Source: Fictibacillus fluitans (lineage in GTDB: Bacteria; Bacillota; Bacilli; Bacillales; Fictibacillaceae). Taken from it: a stretch of 50,224 nucleotides of DNA. The notes below the pieces were generated by a model. That model made no database searches. It was not told where the DNA came from and was given only the letters and a program-made list of their open reading frames with translations. Every line of letters begins with the position of its first letter. The stretch's first letter is position 1. Positions 16,749-26,739 of this stretch are shown piece by piece. The DNA is taken from positions 1 to 50,224 of the forward strand of contig NZ_JAUHTR010000024.1 in NCBI RefSeq assembly GCF_030418125.1, read 5' to 3'. A program made the translations under genes and the position numbers.

Positions 16749-17690
16749 TTAGGCAAGCACGTTCATAACTGATTTTACAGACTCAGCGGAGCGGTCAAGA
16801 GCTGCTTTTTCATCAGCCGTAAGTTCCAGCTCAATAATTTCTTCCAGACCGTTTCCACCAATAATAGTCGGAACGCCAAGGCAGATTCCCTGATAACCGT
16901 ACTCACCTTCAAGGTAAGCAACGGTTGGCAGGACGCGCCTTTGATCTTTAAGAACCGCTTCCACCATTTCAACCAAAGATGCAGCCGGCGCATAGTAGGC
17001 ACTGCCGTTTCCGAGCAGGTTAACAATTTCGCCCCCGCCTTTCCGTGTCCGTTCCACAATGGCATCCAGCCGTTCCTGAGGAATCAATTTTTCAAGCGGT
17101 ATGCCGCCTGCATATGAATAACGAACGAGCGGAACCATGTCATCTCCATGTCCGCCAAGAACAAACCCGGTAATGTCTTTAACAGACAAGTTAAGCTCTT
17201 GTGAGATAAAAGTACGGAAGCGGGCGCTGTCAAGAATACCCGATTGGCCGATCACGCGGCTTTTTGGAAAGCCGGATTCTTTCAATACAGTATACGTCAT
17301 GGCATCAACCGGATTGGTTAAAACAATAATGACGGCATTAGGTGACTGTTTCACAATCTCTTGTGTCACACTCTTCATAACATTGGCATTCGTGTTAACA
17401 AGATCATCCCTGCTCATCCCGGGTTTGCGTGCAATTCCCGCTGTGATGACAACCACATCGGAATCTTTTGTATCCTCATAGTTGGATGTACCGGTGATGT
17501 TGGCATCAAACCCCTGCACCGGACTTGCTTCAAGCATATCCAGCGCTTTGCCTTTCGTAGGGTTTTCAGCCTGCGGAATGTCAACAAGAACGACATCGCC
17601 AAGTTCCTTTTGTGCTGCGATAAATGCAGTAGTTGCTCCAGTAAATCCTCCACCGATGACTGAAATCTTTTTGCGCGTATTCACTGCCAT
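16749..17690 (-). CDS. mdh: Malate dehydrogenase
   Basis: A 313-residue lactate/malate dehydrogenase superfamily enzyme that interconverts malate and oxaloacetate with NAD. The nucleotide loop [10 protein letters not shown] is at residues 12-21. The substrate-binding arginines fall in [11 protein letters not shown] near 86, and the catalytic histidine is in [14 protein letters not shown] near 180. TGIARKPGM is the malate-specific form. GGAGGG precedes the ATG. It is the last gene of citZ-icd-mdh, 86 bases after icd, as in B. subtilis, and is closed by a strong terminator. Confidence 0.96.
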   Translation of the reverse strand: MAVNTRKKISVIGGGFTGATTAFIAAQKELGDVVLVDIPQAENPTKGKALDMLEASPVQGFDANITGTSNYEDTKDSDVVVITAGIARKPGMSRDDLVNTNANVMKSVTQEIVKQSPNAVIIVLTNPVDAMTYTVLKESGFPKSRVIGQSGILDSARFRTFISQELNLSVKDITGFVLGGHGDDMVPLVRYSYAGGIPLEKLIPQERLDAIVERTRKGGGEIVNLLGNGSAYYAPAASLVEMVEAVLKDQRRVLPTVAYLEGEYGYQGICLGVPTIIGGNGLEEIIELELTADEKAALDRSAESVKSVMNVLA

Positions 17691-17745
17691 TCTATTATCC
17701 CTCCAAGGTATTCAGGTTTTCTGATCTGCAGCTCGTTAAATTTTA

Positions 17746-17771
17746 TAAAAGGCCCCGAAACCGGGACCTTT
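17746..17771 (-). terminator. Hairpin between icd and mdh
   Basis: AAAAGGTCCCGG/CGGGGCCTTTT stem just after the icd stop, with only four T following on the minus strand. It may be a partial terminator or a processing site inside the operon. Confidence 0.55.
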
Positions 17772-17776
17772 TGATA

Positions 17777-19048
17777 CTATTGCATTTTGCTGATCAATGC
17801 ATCAGCAAACTCGGAACATTTTACTTCTGTAGCACCGTCCATCAGACGGGCGAAGTCATATGTTACCACTTTTTCAGCAATAGATTTTTCCATAGCGCTT
17901 GTGATCAGCTGTGCAGCCTCTGACCATCCAAGGTGTTCAAGCATAAGTACACCAGAAAGGATAACAGAAGATGGGTTAACTTTATCCAAACCAGCATATT
18001 TAGGAGCTGTACCGTGAGTCGCTTCGAAGATCGCATGTCCAGTCTCATAGTTGATGTTCGCTCCAGGAGCAATTCCGATTCCGCCTACTTGTGCAGCAAG
18101 TGCGTCGGAAATGTAGTCACCGTTAAGGTTCATGGTTGCTACAACATCAAATTCTGCCGGACGAGTAAGGATTTGCTGAAGGAAGATATCAGCGATTGAG
18201 TCTTTAACGATGATCTTTCCAGCAGCTTCTGCATCAGCTTGTGCTTTGTTGGCAGCATCTTTTCCTTGCTCTTCAACGATGCGGTCGTATTGAGCCCAAG
18301 TGAATACTTTATCGCCGAATTCTTGTTCAGCAATCTCATAACCCCAGTTTTTGAAAGCACCTTCTGTGAATTTCATGATGTTTCCTTTGTGGACAAGCGT
18401 TACGCTCTTGCGCCCTTCGTTGATGGCATATTGAAGTGCAGCACGTACAAGACGCTTTGTTCCTTCAGAAGAAACTGGTTTGATACCGATTCCTGAAGTT
18501 TCAGGGAAACGGATTTTATTTACACCCATTTCGTTTTGAAGGAAAGAAATCACTTTCTTCACTTCTTCAGATCCGCTTGCATACTCGATACCAGCATAGA
18601 TATCTTCAGTATTTTCACGGAAGATAACCATGTCAGTGTCTTCCGGACGTTTAACAGGTGAAGGAACACCCTGGAAGTAACGAACCGGACGCAGGCATGT
18701 AAACAGGTCAAGCTCCTGGCGAAGTGCCACGTTCAATGAACGGATTCCGCCGCCTACTGGTGTAGTTAAAGGTCCTTTAATAGCGATTATGTAATCGCGG
18801 ATCACATCAAGTGTTTCAGCAGGAAGCCATTCTCCTGTTTCGTTGAAAGCTTTTTCTCCGGCAAGAACTTCTTTCCAGACAATTTTCTTTTCTCCGTTAT
18901 AAGCTTTATCAACTGCAGCTTCCAATACACGAGATGCTGCCGCCCAAATGTCAGGGCCTGTCCCGTCTCCCTCAATAAAAGGAATAATTGCATGGTTTGG
19001 TACGTTTAGTACCCCGTTATCTACTGTAATACGCTCTCCGTTTGACAT
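17777..19048 (-). CDS. icd: Isocitrate dehydrogenase (NADP+)
   Basis: A 423-residue prokaryotic-type NADP isocitrate dehydrogenase, the same length as B. subtilis Cit[13 protein letters not shown] near residue 23, the phosphorylation-loop region in [19 protein letters not shown] near 105, [18 protein letters not shown] near 143, and [22 protein letters not shown] near 310 are all present. AGGAGG about 10 bases before the ATG is the ribosome site. It lies between citZ and mdh and produces 2-oxoglutarate and NADPH. Confidence 0.97.
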   Translation of the reverse strand: MSNGERITVDNGVLNVPNHAIIPFIEGDGTGPDIWAAASRVLEAAVDKAYNGEKKIVWKEVLAGEKAFNETGEWLPAETLDVIRDYIIAIKGPLTTPVGGGIRSLNVALRQELDLFTCLRPVRYFQGVPSPVKRPEDTDMVIFRENTEDIYAGIEYASGSEEVKKVISFLQNEMGVNKIRFPETSGIGIKPVSSEGTKRLVRAALQYAINEGRKSVTLVHKGNIMKFTEGAFKNWGYEIAEQEFGDKVFTWAQYDRIVEEQGKDAANKAQADAEAAGKIIVKDSIADIFLQQILTRPAEFDVVATMNLNGDYISDALAAQVGGIGIAPGANINYETGHAIFEATHGTAPKYAGLDKVNPSSVILSGVLMLEHLGWSEAAQLITSAMEKSIAEKVVTYDFARLMDGATEVKCSEFADALISKMQ

Positions 19049-19117
19049 GTTGATTGTCCTCCTATCGGTAATCTATCCAAAACTCTTACTTTTCTATCCT
19101 ACTAAAATACCGTTCAA

Positions 19118-19143
19118 ATGAGAAGAGGAAGCCCTCTTCTCAT
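19118..19143. other. Perfect hairpin between citZ and icd without a U-tract on the operon strand
   Basis: ATGAGAAGAGG/CCTCTTCTCAT forms an 11-bp stem only 10 bases beyond the citZ stop. On the minus (operon) strand the next bases are TTGAACGG, so it does not look like a terminator. On the plus strand a run of seven T follows after five bases. Confidence 0.65.
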
Positions 19144-19152
19144 GATCTTTTT

Positions 19153-20268
19153 TTAACGCTCGGCAAGCGGCGTGTACTTCTGCATGGATGGTCCGGTGTA
19201 ATCTGCACGCGGACGGATCAGGCGGTTATTTTCGTATTGTTCAAGAATGTGCGCGATCCAGCCTGATACACGGCTTACTGCAAAAATCGGTGTGAAAATA
19301 TCATGCGGAATTCCAAGGCTGTGATAAACACTTGCAGAATAGAAGTCAACATTCGGAAGAAGGCCTTTTTCTTCTTTCAGCAATCCTTCAATCTTCACAG
19401 ACATGTTGTACCATTTTTCCTCACCTGTTGTTGTCGTAAGCTGCTTGCTCATTTCGCGAAGATGCTTGGCGCGAGGGTCCCCGCTCTTGTATACACGGTG
19501 TCCAAAGCCCATGATCTTCTGTTTATTGTCGATAGCGTTTCTTAAATAGCTTTCAACATTTTCTTCTTCTTTAATTTCGCTGAGCATTTTCATAACCTGC
19601 TCGTTAGCGCCTCCATGAAGCGGTCCCTTAAGTGCGCTGATTGCAGCTGTAACTCCGGAATACATATCAGAAAGCGTTGCAACAGCAACACGTGCAGTAA
19701 ACGTGGACGCGTTCAATTCATGGTCGGCATGAAGTACCAGCGCTTTATTAAACGCTTCTACAGCTACCTCATCCGGCTCATCGCCTGTCAGCATGTACAG
19801 GAAGTTGGCAGCGAAGCCAAGATCTTTGCGCGGAGCAACAGGCTCTTTGCCTTCCCTGATTCTTGCAAACGCTGTAACCACTGTAGAAATCTGCGCTTGA
19901 AGTTTTACCGCTTTTCTGTAATTTCCTTCTGTTGACATATCTTCCGCTTCGTCATCATACATGCCAAGCATGGAAACAGCTGTACGAAGAATCGCCATCG
20001 GATGTACCCCTTGCAGCGGAAGCGATTTCAATTGGCTGATTAAATTTTCAGAAACAGTCGCTTGTTCAGCAAGCTCTGCTTTAAACTGTTCCAGTTCTCT
20101 TTCGTTGGGAAGCTTTCCATTCCATAATAAATACACCACTTCCTCAAATGTTGCATGATCTGCGAGATCATCGATGCTGTACCCTCTGTATGTCAGTACA
20201 TCATCAATGATTGAGCTGACAGATGAGGTGGTAGCTACTACACCTTCTAATCCTCTTGTTGTTGTCAT
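19153..20268 (-). CDS. citZ: Citrate synthase
   Basis: A 371-residue citrate synthase (372 in B. subtilis CitZ) that condenses oxaloacetate and acetyl-CoA. The active-site histidine regions GPLHGGANEQV near residue 218 and GFGHRVYKSGDPRA near 258, and the aspartate in PNVDFYSASVYH near 310, are intact. I start at the ATG at 20268 (MTTTRGLEGV) with GGGAGAG upstream; the longer frame to 20418 is leader. It heads the TCA-cycle group citZ-icd-mdh, and the leader holds a cre-like site and AT-rich dyads. Confidence 0.96.
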   Translation of the reverse strand: MTTTRGLEGVVATTSSVSSIIDDVLTYRGYSIDDLADHATFEEVVYLLWNGKLPNERELEQFKAELAEQATVSENLISQLKSLPLQGVHPMAILRTAVSMLGMYDDEAEDMSTEGNYRKAVKLQAQISTVVTAFARIREGKEPVAPRKDLGFAANFLYMLTGDEPDEVAVEAFNKALVLHADHELNASTFTARVAVATLSDMYSGVTAAISALKGPLHGGANEQVMKMLSEIKEEENVESYLRNAIDNKQKIMGFGHRVYKSGDPRAKHLREMSKQLTTTTGEEKWYNMSVKIEGLLKEEKGLLPNVDFYSASVYHSLGIPHDIFTPIFAVSRVSGWIAHILEQYENNRLIRPRADYTGPSMQKYTPLAER

Positions 20269-20338
20269 GGTTATCTCTCCCTTTCTAGAATCTCTTTCTC
20301 CTTTAATAGAAAAGCACAAAACCAAAAAACTCTTATAA

Positions 20339-20353
20339 AGTAAGAGCTTACAT
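20339..20353 (-). promoter_or_regulatory. cre-like site in the citZ leader
   Basis: ATGTAAGCTCTTACT on the minus strand matches the CcpA cre consensus at 13 of 15 positions. It overlaps a small CTCTTA/TAAGAG hairpin followed by six T (about 20324-20346). Located downstream of the predicted promoter, it would act as a roadblock. B. subtilis citZ also has a cre site. Confidence 0.5.
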
Positions 20354-20378
20354 TTCCGGCCTATTAAGAAATGTAGAC

Positions 20379-20422
20379 TATTTAAAGGAATTGGTACATA
20401 TAAGTCAATTATAAACAATAAT
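20379..20422 (-). promoter_or_regulatory. citZ promoter with two AT-rich dyads
   Basis: TTGACT (20403-20408) is 17 bases from TTAAAT (20380-20385) on the minus strand. Two perfect inverted repeats overlap the -35: TATAA-N5-TTATA (20399-20413) and ATTAT-N5-ATAAT (20408-20422). They recall the ATAA/TTAT half-sites of CcpC, but the spacer is 5 rather than the 7 I remember. Confidence 0.45.
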
Positions 20423-20458
20423 CCGTACTTTGTGAATGGTTAAGCCCTTTTTCCTTCC

Positions 20459-20917
20459 TTATGCAGTAAAATATTCGACAATCTTCATGGCTAAATAAGC
20501 TATTCCTGCCCCGATAAGCGGGCCTACGGCTACGCCGTTCAGGAAAGCTACAGCGAGAATGGTGCCGAAAACCAGAGCTGCGGTAATATGCGGATCTTCC
20601 TGGAGAAGAATGATCCCCTTGGAAGCAATGAGTGCAACAAATATTCCGGAGAGCAAGGCAATCCACGCAAAGGAAGACTTCAAAGCTTCCTGCAGCTGTT
20701 TGAATCCGATATCGCCGGTCGCAATGGGAACAAGAACCGCAATGGTTATGATTGTGACTCCCCAGTTTATGCCTTTTTGCTGAATCAATGGGAACAATTT
20801 GTCTCCGATCCCGGTGAATTTCAGGACAAGCAATGCAGCCAGCGCTACAATCAGCGACTGGTTCTTCGCGATTACTCCTATGATAAGCAAAATAATCAAA
20901 AATATAGTGGACTGCAT
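20459..20917 (-). CDS. ytwI: DUF441 family membrane protein
   Basis: A 152-residue integral membrane protein with four or five hydrophobic segments and few charged residues between them. The ...QKGINWGVTIITIAVLVPIATG stretch near residues 45-66 and the FLNGVAVGPLIGAG C-terminus are DUF441 features. The function is unknown. I chose the ATG at 20917 (MQSTIFL), preceded by GAAGG; a longer frame to 20944 lacks a ribosome site. It lies upstream of citZ and back to back with ytvI, as in B. subtilis. Confidence 0.82.
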   Translation of the reverse strand: MQSTIFLIILLIIGVIAKNQSLIVALAALLVLKFTGIGDKLFPLIQQKGINWGVTIITIAVLVPIATGDIGFKQLQEALKSSFAWIALLSGIFVALIASKGIILLQEDPHITAALVFGTILAVAFLNGVAVGPLIGAGIAYLAMKIVEYFTA

Positions 20918-20967
20918 AATATTACCTTCTTTCTTAGTAAGCAATTAACAGGAAGTGGTGGTCACTG

Positions 20968-22080
20968 GTGAACCATGAATACCTGAACCGTATATTTCGA
21001 TTCTTTCTCATAGTATGTTTATTTGCGCTCGTCTTAACAGGCTGTTTTTTCCTGTCCAAGGTGACCTACCCTTTTATCCTGGGAGGCATTATCGCCATGG
21101 CGATCAACCCCTTTGTTAACTTTTTGGAGGAAAAGGGGAAAATGCCGAGATCTTTGGCCGTCTTTGTCGCCTTGCTGCTGATGATTGGCGCAGCAGCCGG
21201 CATCGTCCTGCTGCTTGTGCGTGAGATTTTCACAGGGGTGGCATATCTGGCACATGTACTTCCCGATTACAGCAAAGAACTGGTGCAGTATATGGAAATT
21301 TATTTTAAAACAAAAATCCTGCCCTTTTACAATGATATCAACGCTATGTTCAACAACCTTGAAGATGATCACCAGCAAACAATCATGAAGAATATTGACG
21401 CCATTGGAACCCACATTACGACAACAGTTTCCAAGCTTGCGCAGGAAGTCGTGGATATTGTTTCCTCACTGCTCGTCAGTCTTCCCACATTTGTAACTGT
21501 TTTTGTCTTTTCCATTCTGGCAGCCTTTTTCATATGTAAGGACTGGTACCGCTTTTCCCATTATTTGCGTAAGATTTCTTCGGACAAGTGGATGACAAGC
21601 GCACGAACCGTCTATCTTGAGCTTAGAAAAGCATTATTCGGGTTTGCCAAAGCACAGTTCACACTCATTTCCATGACAGCCTGCATCGTTCTAATCGGTC
21701 TTCTTTTGCTCAAGATAGAATATGCGATCACGATTTCTCTTCTGATCGGAGCAGTCGACCTGCTTCCCTACCTCGGAACAGGTGCCGTTTTTATGCCATG
21801 GATTGCCTATACTTTTGTATCAGGGGACTATCCGTTGACTGTGGGACTTTCTATTCTTTACGGAGTAGTGATTATTCAGCGCCAGCTGGCAGAGCCCAAA
21901 ATCCTTTCCTCCACTATTGGACTCGATCCCCTGGCCACCCTGATTGCCCTCTTTGCCGGGTATCAGTGGTTCGGCTTTCTTGGGCTTTTAATTGGACCGG
22001 CCTTTCTTGTCCTCATCCGCGCCCTTCATCAAGCCCAGTTTTTCCACGAAATCTATGCATTTATTAAAGGGAAAAGCTGA
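20968..22080 (+). CDS. ytvI: AI-2E family permease YtvI (sporulation-associated)
   Basis: A 370-residue membrane protein of the AI-2E/PerM family, with seven or eight hydrophobic segments grouped at the N- and C-terminal thirds and a soluble central part (residues 85-160). The signature region EYAITISLLIGAVDLLPYLGTGAVFMPW is near 245-275, followed by EPKILSSTIGLDPLATL. The start is GTG at 20968. The ribosome site (AGGAAG) is far from it, so translation may be weak. It is divergent from ytwI by 50 bases. Its last bases form part of a duplicated 35-base sequence. Confidence 0.88.
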   Translation: MNHEYLNRIFRFFLIVCLFALVLTGCFFLSKVTYPFILGGIIAMAINPFVNFLEEKGKMPRSLAVFVALLLMIGAAAGIVLLLVREIFTGVAYLAHVLPDYSKELVQYMEIYFKTKILPFYNDINAMFNNLEDDHQQTIMKNIDAIGTHITTTVSKLAQEVVDIVSSLLVSLPTFVTVFVFSILAAFFICKDWYRFSHYLRKISSDKWMTSARTVYLELRKALFGFAKAQFTLISMTACIVLIGLLLLKIEYAITISLLIGAVDLLPYLGTGAVFMPWIAYTFVSGDYPLTVGLSILYGVVIIQRQLAEPKILSSTIGLDPLATLIALFAGYQWFGFLGLLIGPAFLVLIRALHQAQFFHEIYAFIKGKS

Positions 22081-22222
22081 CACGCCCGATAAAAGACGAT
22101 AAGCATTGGAGGACTTTTCCATAAAACGCTTTTTGTTTTCTGGAAAAGTGGGAAATGATCGAGTCTTTGGGCGTGGAAGCTGGATCAGGAAAAGCTGACA
22201 CGCCCGTTAAGAGACGAAAAGC
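22070..22222. repeat. Duplicated 35-mer (32/35 identical) spanning the ytvI stop
   Basis: Copies at 22070-22104 and 22188-22222 share GGAAAAGCTGACACGCCCG and the following variable part, differing at three positions. The first copy includes the last codons and TGA of ytvI. The 83 bases between hold an 8-bp inverted pair ACTTTTCC/GGAAAAGT (22113-22120 with 22142-22149). A GGGCGTG (22169-22175) is inverted relative to the two CACGCCC cores. Confidence 0.85.
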
Positions 22223-22345
22223 CCGCGAAGCCAGTTGACCATAATCAGGTTTTCGCGGGTAATAGGGCCGTAATGGCGGGTAAATTTAAATTTCGGCGGG
22301 TATTGCCTTGATTTCCGCGGGAAAGCATCATGTTATCGCGGATAT
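22222..22345. repeat. GCGGGTA motifs phased at about 21 bp
   Basis: GCGGG(T/A) or close variants begin at 22255, 22276, 22296, 22317 and 22338, spacing 21, 20, 21 and 21. The last two are degraded (GCGGGA, GCGGAT). An inverted copy CCCGCGAA (22222-22229) pairs with TTCGCGGG (22252-22259). With the 35-mers this explains most of the 340-base gap between ytvI and fxsA. No ORF or known RNA is visible there. Confidence 0.8.
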
Positions 22346-22385
22346 TACACAGTTTCTGCCATCCACTATCAGCATTTTCCCATTA

Positions 22386-22418
22386 AAAAAGAAGAGAGCG
22401 TCCAAAATGGATGCTCTT
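22386..22418 (-). terminator. fxsA terminator
   Basis: AGAGCGTCCA/TGGATGCTCT stem, with a T-rich stretch following on the minus strand, immediately after the fxsA stop. Confidence 0.85.
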
Positions 22419-22814
22419 TTACCTTTTCCAATAAAAATTATATTGCCCGGATTTGATTTTCCGCTGAAAATAGCGTAAAAGCCAGGCTTTTGCCACCGCC
22501 CGGGTCGGTGGGATCAGCAGAAGCACCCCGAGGATGTCTGAAATGAACCCTGGCGTGAACAAAAGTATGCCGCCTGCCAGAATACAGATACCGTCAATGA
22601 GGACAAAGCCTGGAACCTGCCCGTTCTGCAGCTGGGTTTGTGCAAGCCGTAATGCATGCAGTCCCTCTTTTTTGGCCAGCCACGCACCCAGCAGGCTTGT
22701 CAGTACAATGAGTACGAACGTTGGCAGCGGCCCGATCAGATGGCCCACCCATACCAAAATGGCAATTTCGGCAGCGGGAACGATCAGCAGCAGTAAAAAT
22801 AAAATCCTGAACAT
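22419..22814 (-). CDS. fxsA: FxsA family membrane protein
   Basis: A 131-residue membrane protein with about three or four hydrophobic segments. GAWLAKKEG near residues 43-51 and GGILLFTPGFISDILGVLLLIPPTR near 81-105 are FxsA/YtzA signatures. In E. coli FxsA counteracts phage exclusion by F plasmids; its role in Bacillus is unknown. AAAGGAG lies 7 bases before the ATG. It stands alone between the pyk terminator and its own terminator. Confidence 0.9.
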   Translation of the reverse strand: MFRILFLLLLIVPAAEIAILVWVGHLIGPLPTFVLIVLTSLLGAWLAKKEGLHALRLAQTQLQNGQVPGFVLIDGICILAGGILLFTPGFISDILGVLLLIPPTRAVAKAWLLRYFQRKIKSGQYNFYWKR

Positions 22815-22847
22815 AAAGGTACTCCTTTACCATCACACATTTTATTT

Positions 22848-22880
22848 ATAAAAAAAGAGAAGGACGAATCCCTCTCTTAT
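22848..22880 (-). terminator. pfkA-pyk terminator
   Basis: AAGAGAGGG/CCTTCTCTT stem with seven T following on the minus strand, just beyond the pyk stop. Confidence 0.9.
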
Positions 22881-22889
22881 TTGTAACTC

Positions 22890-24641
22890 TTATAGTACGT
22901 TTTTACGTCCGTCATAAATGTCGCCTTTGGAAGCGTCCACTGTAATTTCCTGCCCGTCCTTCAATAGCTCTGTAGCGTTCTGGAGGCCAACGATAACAGG
23001 AATTCCAAGGCTGATACCCACTACTGCAGCGTGGCTCGTTAATCCGCCTTCTTCAGTAATAATGGCTGCTGCTTTTTCAATGGCCGGCATCATTTCCCGA
23101 TCCGTTCCAATCGTTACAAGGATATCGCCCTCTTGAACTTTGGAAGCATCCGAAGTACTTTTCGCCACGGCAACTTTCCCTGTAGCAGAATTTTGCCCAA
23201 TGCCCTGACCTTTCGCAAGCACATCACCGATCACATGAACCTTAAGAAGATTCGTTGATCCGGTTTTGCCGACTGGAACACCAGCTGTGATTACAACGAT
23301 GCTGCCATGGGTAACAAGGTTGCTTTCGATGGAAGAGTCAATAGCAATCTGGAACATTTCGTCTGTTGTTTCTGCCTTTTTGCCTTTTACCGGATAAACT
23401 CCCCAGACAAGAGCAAGCTTTCTCATTACGTCATCATGGCTCGTTACTGCAACAAGAGGAGCCTTTGGACGATATTTAGAAATCATTCTGGCCGTATGTC
23501 CGCGCTCGGTTGCTGTAATAATGGCATCCGCTTCAAGATTAAGAGCGGTAAAGGATACAGATTGAGAAATCGCATCGGTAATTGTTGTTTTGCTTTCTTT
23601 GCTTCGCTGTGACAGGATATTGCGGTATTCCAGAGCCGATTCGGCACGGTTCGCAATCTTGTGCATGGTTTGTACCGCTTCAACCGGATAAGTTCCGGCT
23701 GCTGTTTCCCCGGAAAGCATAATAGCATCTGTTCCATCAAAAATCGCGTTGGCCACGTCACTCGCTTCCGCACGTGTTGGACGAGGATTACGCTGCATGG
23801 AATCGAGCATCTGTGTTGCCGTGATGACTGGCTTTCCAAGCTCGTTGCATTTTTTTATGAGCATTTTTTGCACTAATGGAACTTCCTCAGCAGGGATTTC
23901 CACACCAAGGTCACCGCGGGCAACCATCAAACCGTCAGATACAGCAAGGATTTCGTCGATGTTTTCGACACCTTCCTGGTTCTCGATTTTTGGAATGATT
24001 TGAATGCTTTGGGCATTATGCTTTTCAAGAATTTCTCGGATCTCAAGCACATCTGTCGCACGGCGCACAAAGGAGGCAGCGATAAAGTCAATTCCCTGTT
24101 CAATGCCGAACTCGATATCTTTTGCATCTTTATCCGTAATTCCTGGCAGCTTCACGCTGACATTTGGGACGTTAACGCCTTTTTTATTTTTTAGCGTTCC
24201 GCTGTTAAGTATTTTTGTCGTGATTTCTTTGGAGCCTACTTTTGTAACTTCCAGCTCAATCAAGCCATCATCCAAAAGAATTTTGGAACCTACATGAACA
24301 TCGTCCACAAGGCCCGGATATGAGACTGAGATCTTTTTATTCGTACCCATAACTTCTTCCATGGATATGACAAGCTCTTCTCCTGACTGAAGCTCAGCCA
24401 CTCCGCCTTCCAATGTCTGTGTACGAATCTCAGGCCCTTTTGTATCTAAAAGAATGGCAACTGTTTTTCCCAGCTTGCCAGCTGCTTCTCTAATATTAAT
24501 AATACGTGCTCCGTGCTCTTCAAAATCTCCGTGAGAGAAATTAAGTCGAGCCACGTTCATACCTGCATCGATGAGTTGAGTCAATTTCTCAACGCTCTCG
24601 CTTGCAGGCCCGATTGTACAGACTATTTTTGTTTTACGCAT
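22890..24641 (-). CDS. pyk: Pyruvate kinase
   Basis: A 583-residue pyruvate kinase of the Bacillus type. The catalytic barrel ([57 protein letters not shown]) is followed by the regulatory domain. An extra C-terminal PEP-utiliser-like domain (residues 480-583) has the ...[23 protein letters not shown] motif. I chose the ATG at 24641 with AGGAGG 6-7 bases upstream rather than 24668. It follows pfkA by 42 bases, forming the lower and upper control points of glycolysis in one operon. Confidence 0.97.
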   Translation of the reverse strand: MRKTKIVCTIGPASESVEKLTQLIDAGMNVARLNFSHGDFEEHGARIINIREAAGKLGKTVAILLDTKGPEIRTQTLEGGVAELQSGEELVISMEEVMGTNKKISVSYPGLVDDVHVGSKILLDDGLIELEVTKVGSKEITTKILNSGTLKNKKGVNVPNVSVKLPGITDKDAKDIEFGIEQGIDFIAASFVRRATDVLEIREILEKHNAQSIQIIPKIENQEGVENIDEILAVSDGLMVARGDLGVEIPAEEVPLVQKMLIKKCNELGKPVITATQMLDSMQRNPRPTRAEASDVANAIFDGTDAIMLSGETAAGTYPVEAVQTMHKIANRAESALEYRNILSQRSKESKTTITDAISQSVSFTALNLEADAIITATERGHTARMISKYRPKAPLVAVTSHDDVMRKLALVWGVYPVKGKKAETTDEMFQIAIDSSIESNLVTHGSIVVITAGVPVGKTGSTNLLKVHVIGDVLAKGQGIGQNSATGKVAVAKSTSDASKVQEGDILVTIGTDREMMPAIEKAAAIITEEGGLTSHAAVVGISLGIPVIVGLQNATELLKDGQEITVDASKGDIYDGRKNVL

Positions 24642-24683
24642 GGTCTTCCTCCTGTGTTTTGCACTCATTCATGCAATGTGAAA

Positions 24684-25643
<960 letters not shown>

Positions 25644-25672
25644 TTAGTTTCCACCTCTCATGTATTCTCATC

Positions 25673-25701
25673 TTATTAAAATATCATGTTCAAAACTTCA
25701 A
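25673..25701 (-). promoter_or_regulatory. Sigma-A promoter of pfkA-pyk
   Basis: TTGAAG (25696-25701) and TAATAA (25673-25678) on the minus strand with 17 bases between. Confidence 0.55.
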
Positions 25702-25721
25702 CACAATAGACAACAAACGAC

Positions 25722-25756
25722 AAAAAATGTGCTTTCTCTTCATTGAGAAAGCACAT
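25722..25756 (-). terminator. accA terminator
   Basis: A perfect 12-bp stem ATGTGCTTTCTC/GAGAAAGCACAT with a 6-base loop and a T-run on the minus strand, just after the accA stop. Confidence 0.93.
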
Positions 25757-25759
25757 TCC

Positions 25760-26737
25760 TTATTTTACAGCAATGGAATCGTTTACAAACGTAAATTTTC
25801 CCATATTTTTATACTTTTCATAGCGCTGTTCCACCAGCTCTTCTTCTGACAAATTCATCAGCTCTTCAAGTGATGACTGGATAACTGCTTCGATGCGCTT
25901 CGCCTGTTCTGCCGGATCATGATGTGCTCCGCCTTTAACTTCGGGGATCATTTCATCGATGATTCCAAGTTCCTTCAGATCAGGAGCTGTGATTTTCATC
26001 GACTCTGCAGCAAGCTTGGCTTTCGTGGAATCCTTCCAGAGGATAGAAGCCGCGCCTTCAGGAGAAATAACTGAGTACCATGAGTTTTCAAGCATATGAA
26101 CATGGTTGCCCACTCCGATGCCAAGGGCTCCGCCGCTTGCCCCTTCACCGATGACGATACAAATAATGGGTACATGAAGACCCGCCATTTCTACCAGGTT
26201 TCTGGCAATGGCTTCACTCTGTCCTCTTTCTTCCGCTGACTTCCCGGGAAATGCTCCTTTTGTATCCATCAGGCAAATAACCGGGCGGGAAAACTTCTCA
26301 GCCTGTTTCATTAAACGAAGAGCTTTGCGGTATCCTTCCGGATGGGGCATGCCGAAGTTGCGTCTGATGTTTTCTTTTGTGTCACGGCCGCGCTGCTGCC
26401 CAATCACAGTAACGGGCTGGCCATGAAACATGCCGATTCCCCCGACAATCGCCTCATCTTCTCCGTAAAGGCGGTCGCCATGCAATTCAATGAAATCTTT
26501 GAAAAGATAAGAGATGTAATCAAGTGTTGTCGGGCGCTCAGGATGGCGGGCAACTAGAACACGGTCCCATGCGCTCATGTTTTCATACGTATCTTCTTGA
26601 AGAGCGCTCAGCCTTTCTTCAAGTGAAGTGATTTCATCGGTTAGATCGATTCCCTTTTCCTCCATGAACGATTTAAGCTCTGCAATCTTCTTTTTCAGTT
26701 CAGTAATGGGACGTTCAAATTCCAATTCTCCAACCAT
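25760..26737 (-). CDS. accA: Acetyl-CoA carboxylase carboxyltransferase, alpha subunit
   Basis: A 325-residue alpha subunit that, with AccD, transfers the carboxyl group from carboxybiotin to acetyl-CoA, making malonyl-CoA. The N-terminal coiled helix ([20 protein letters not shown]), [26 protein letters not shown] near residues 125-150, DTKGAFPG near 165 and [12 protein letters not shown] near 205 are family landmarks. AAGGGGGG precedes the ATG. It begins 2 bases after the accD stop, the usual coupled pair for a 1:1 complex. Confidence 0.97.
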   Translation of the reverse strand: MVGELEFERPITELKKKIAELKSFMEEKGIDLTDEITSLEERLSALQEDTYENMSAWDRVLVARHPERPTTLDYISYLFKDFIELHGDRLYGEDEAIVGGIGMFHGQPVTVIGQQRGRDTKENIRRNFGMPHPEGYRKALRLMKQAEKFSRPVICLMDTKGAFPGKSAEERGQSEAIARNLVEMAGLHVPIICIVIGEGASGGALGIGVGNHVHMLENSWYSVISPEGAASILWKDSTKAKLAAESMKITAPDLKELGIIDEMIPEVKGGAHHDPAEQAKRIEAVIQSSLEELMNLSEEELVEQRYEKYKNMGKFTFVNDSIAVK

Positions 26738-26739
26738 GT

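Noticed and set aside
22110-22150. ytvI terminator from the ACTTTTCC/GGAAAAGT inverted pair
   Set aside because: The stem has only 8 pairs around a 21-base loop and no T-run follows on the plus strand.
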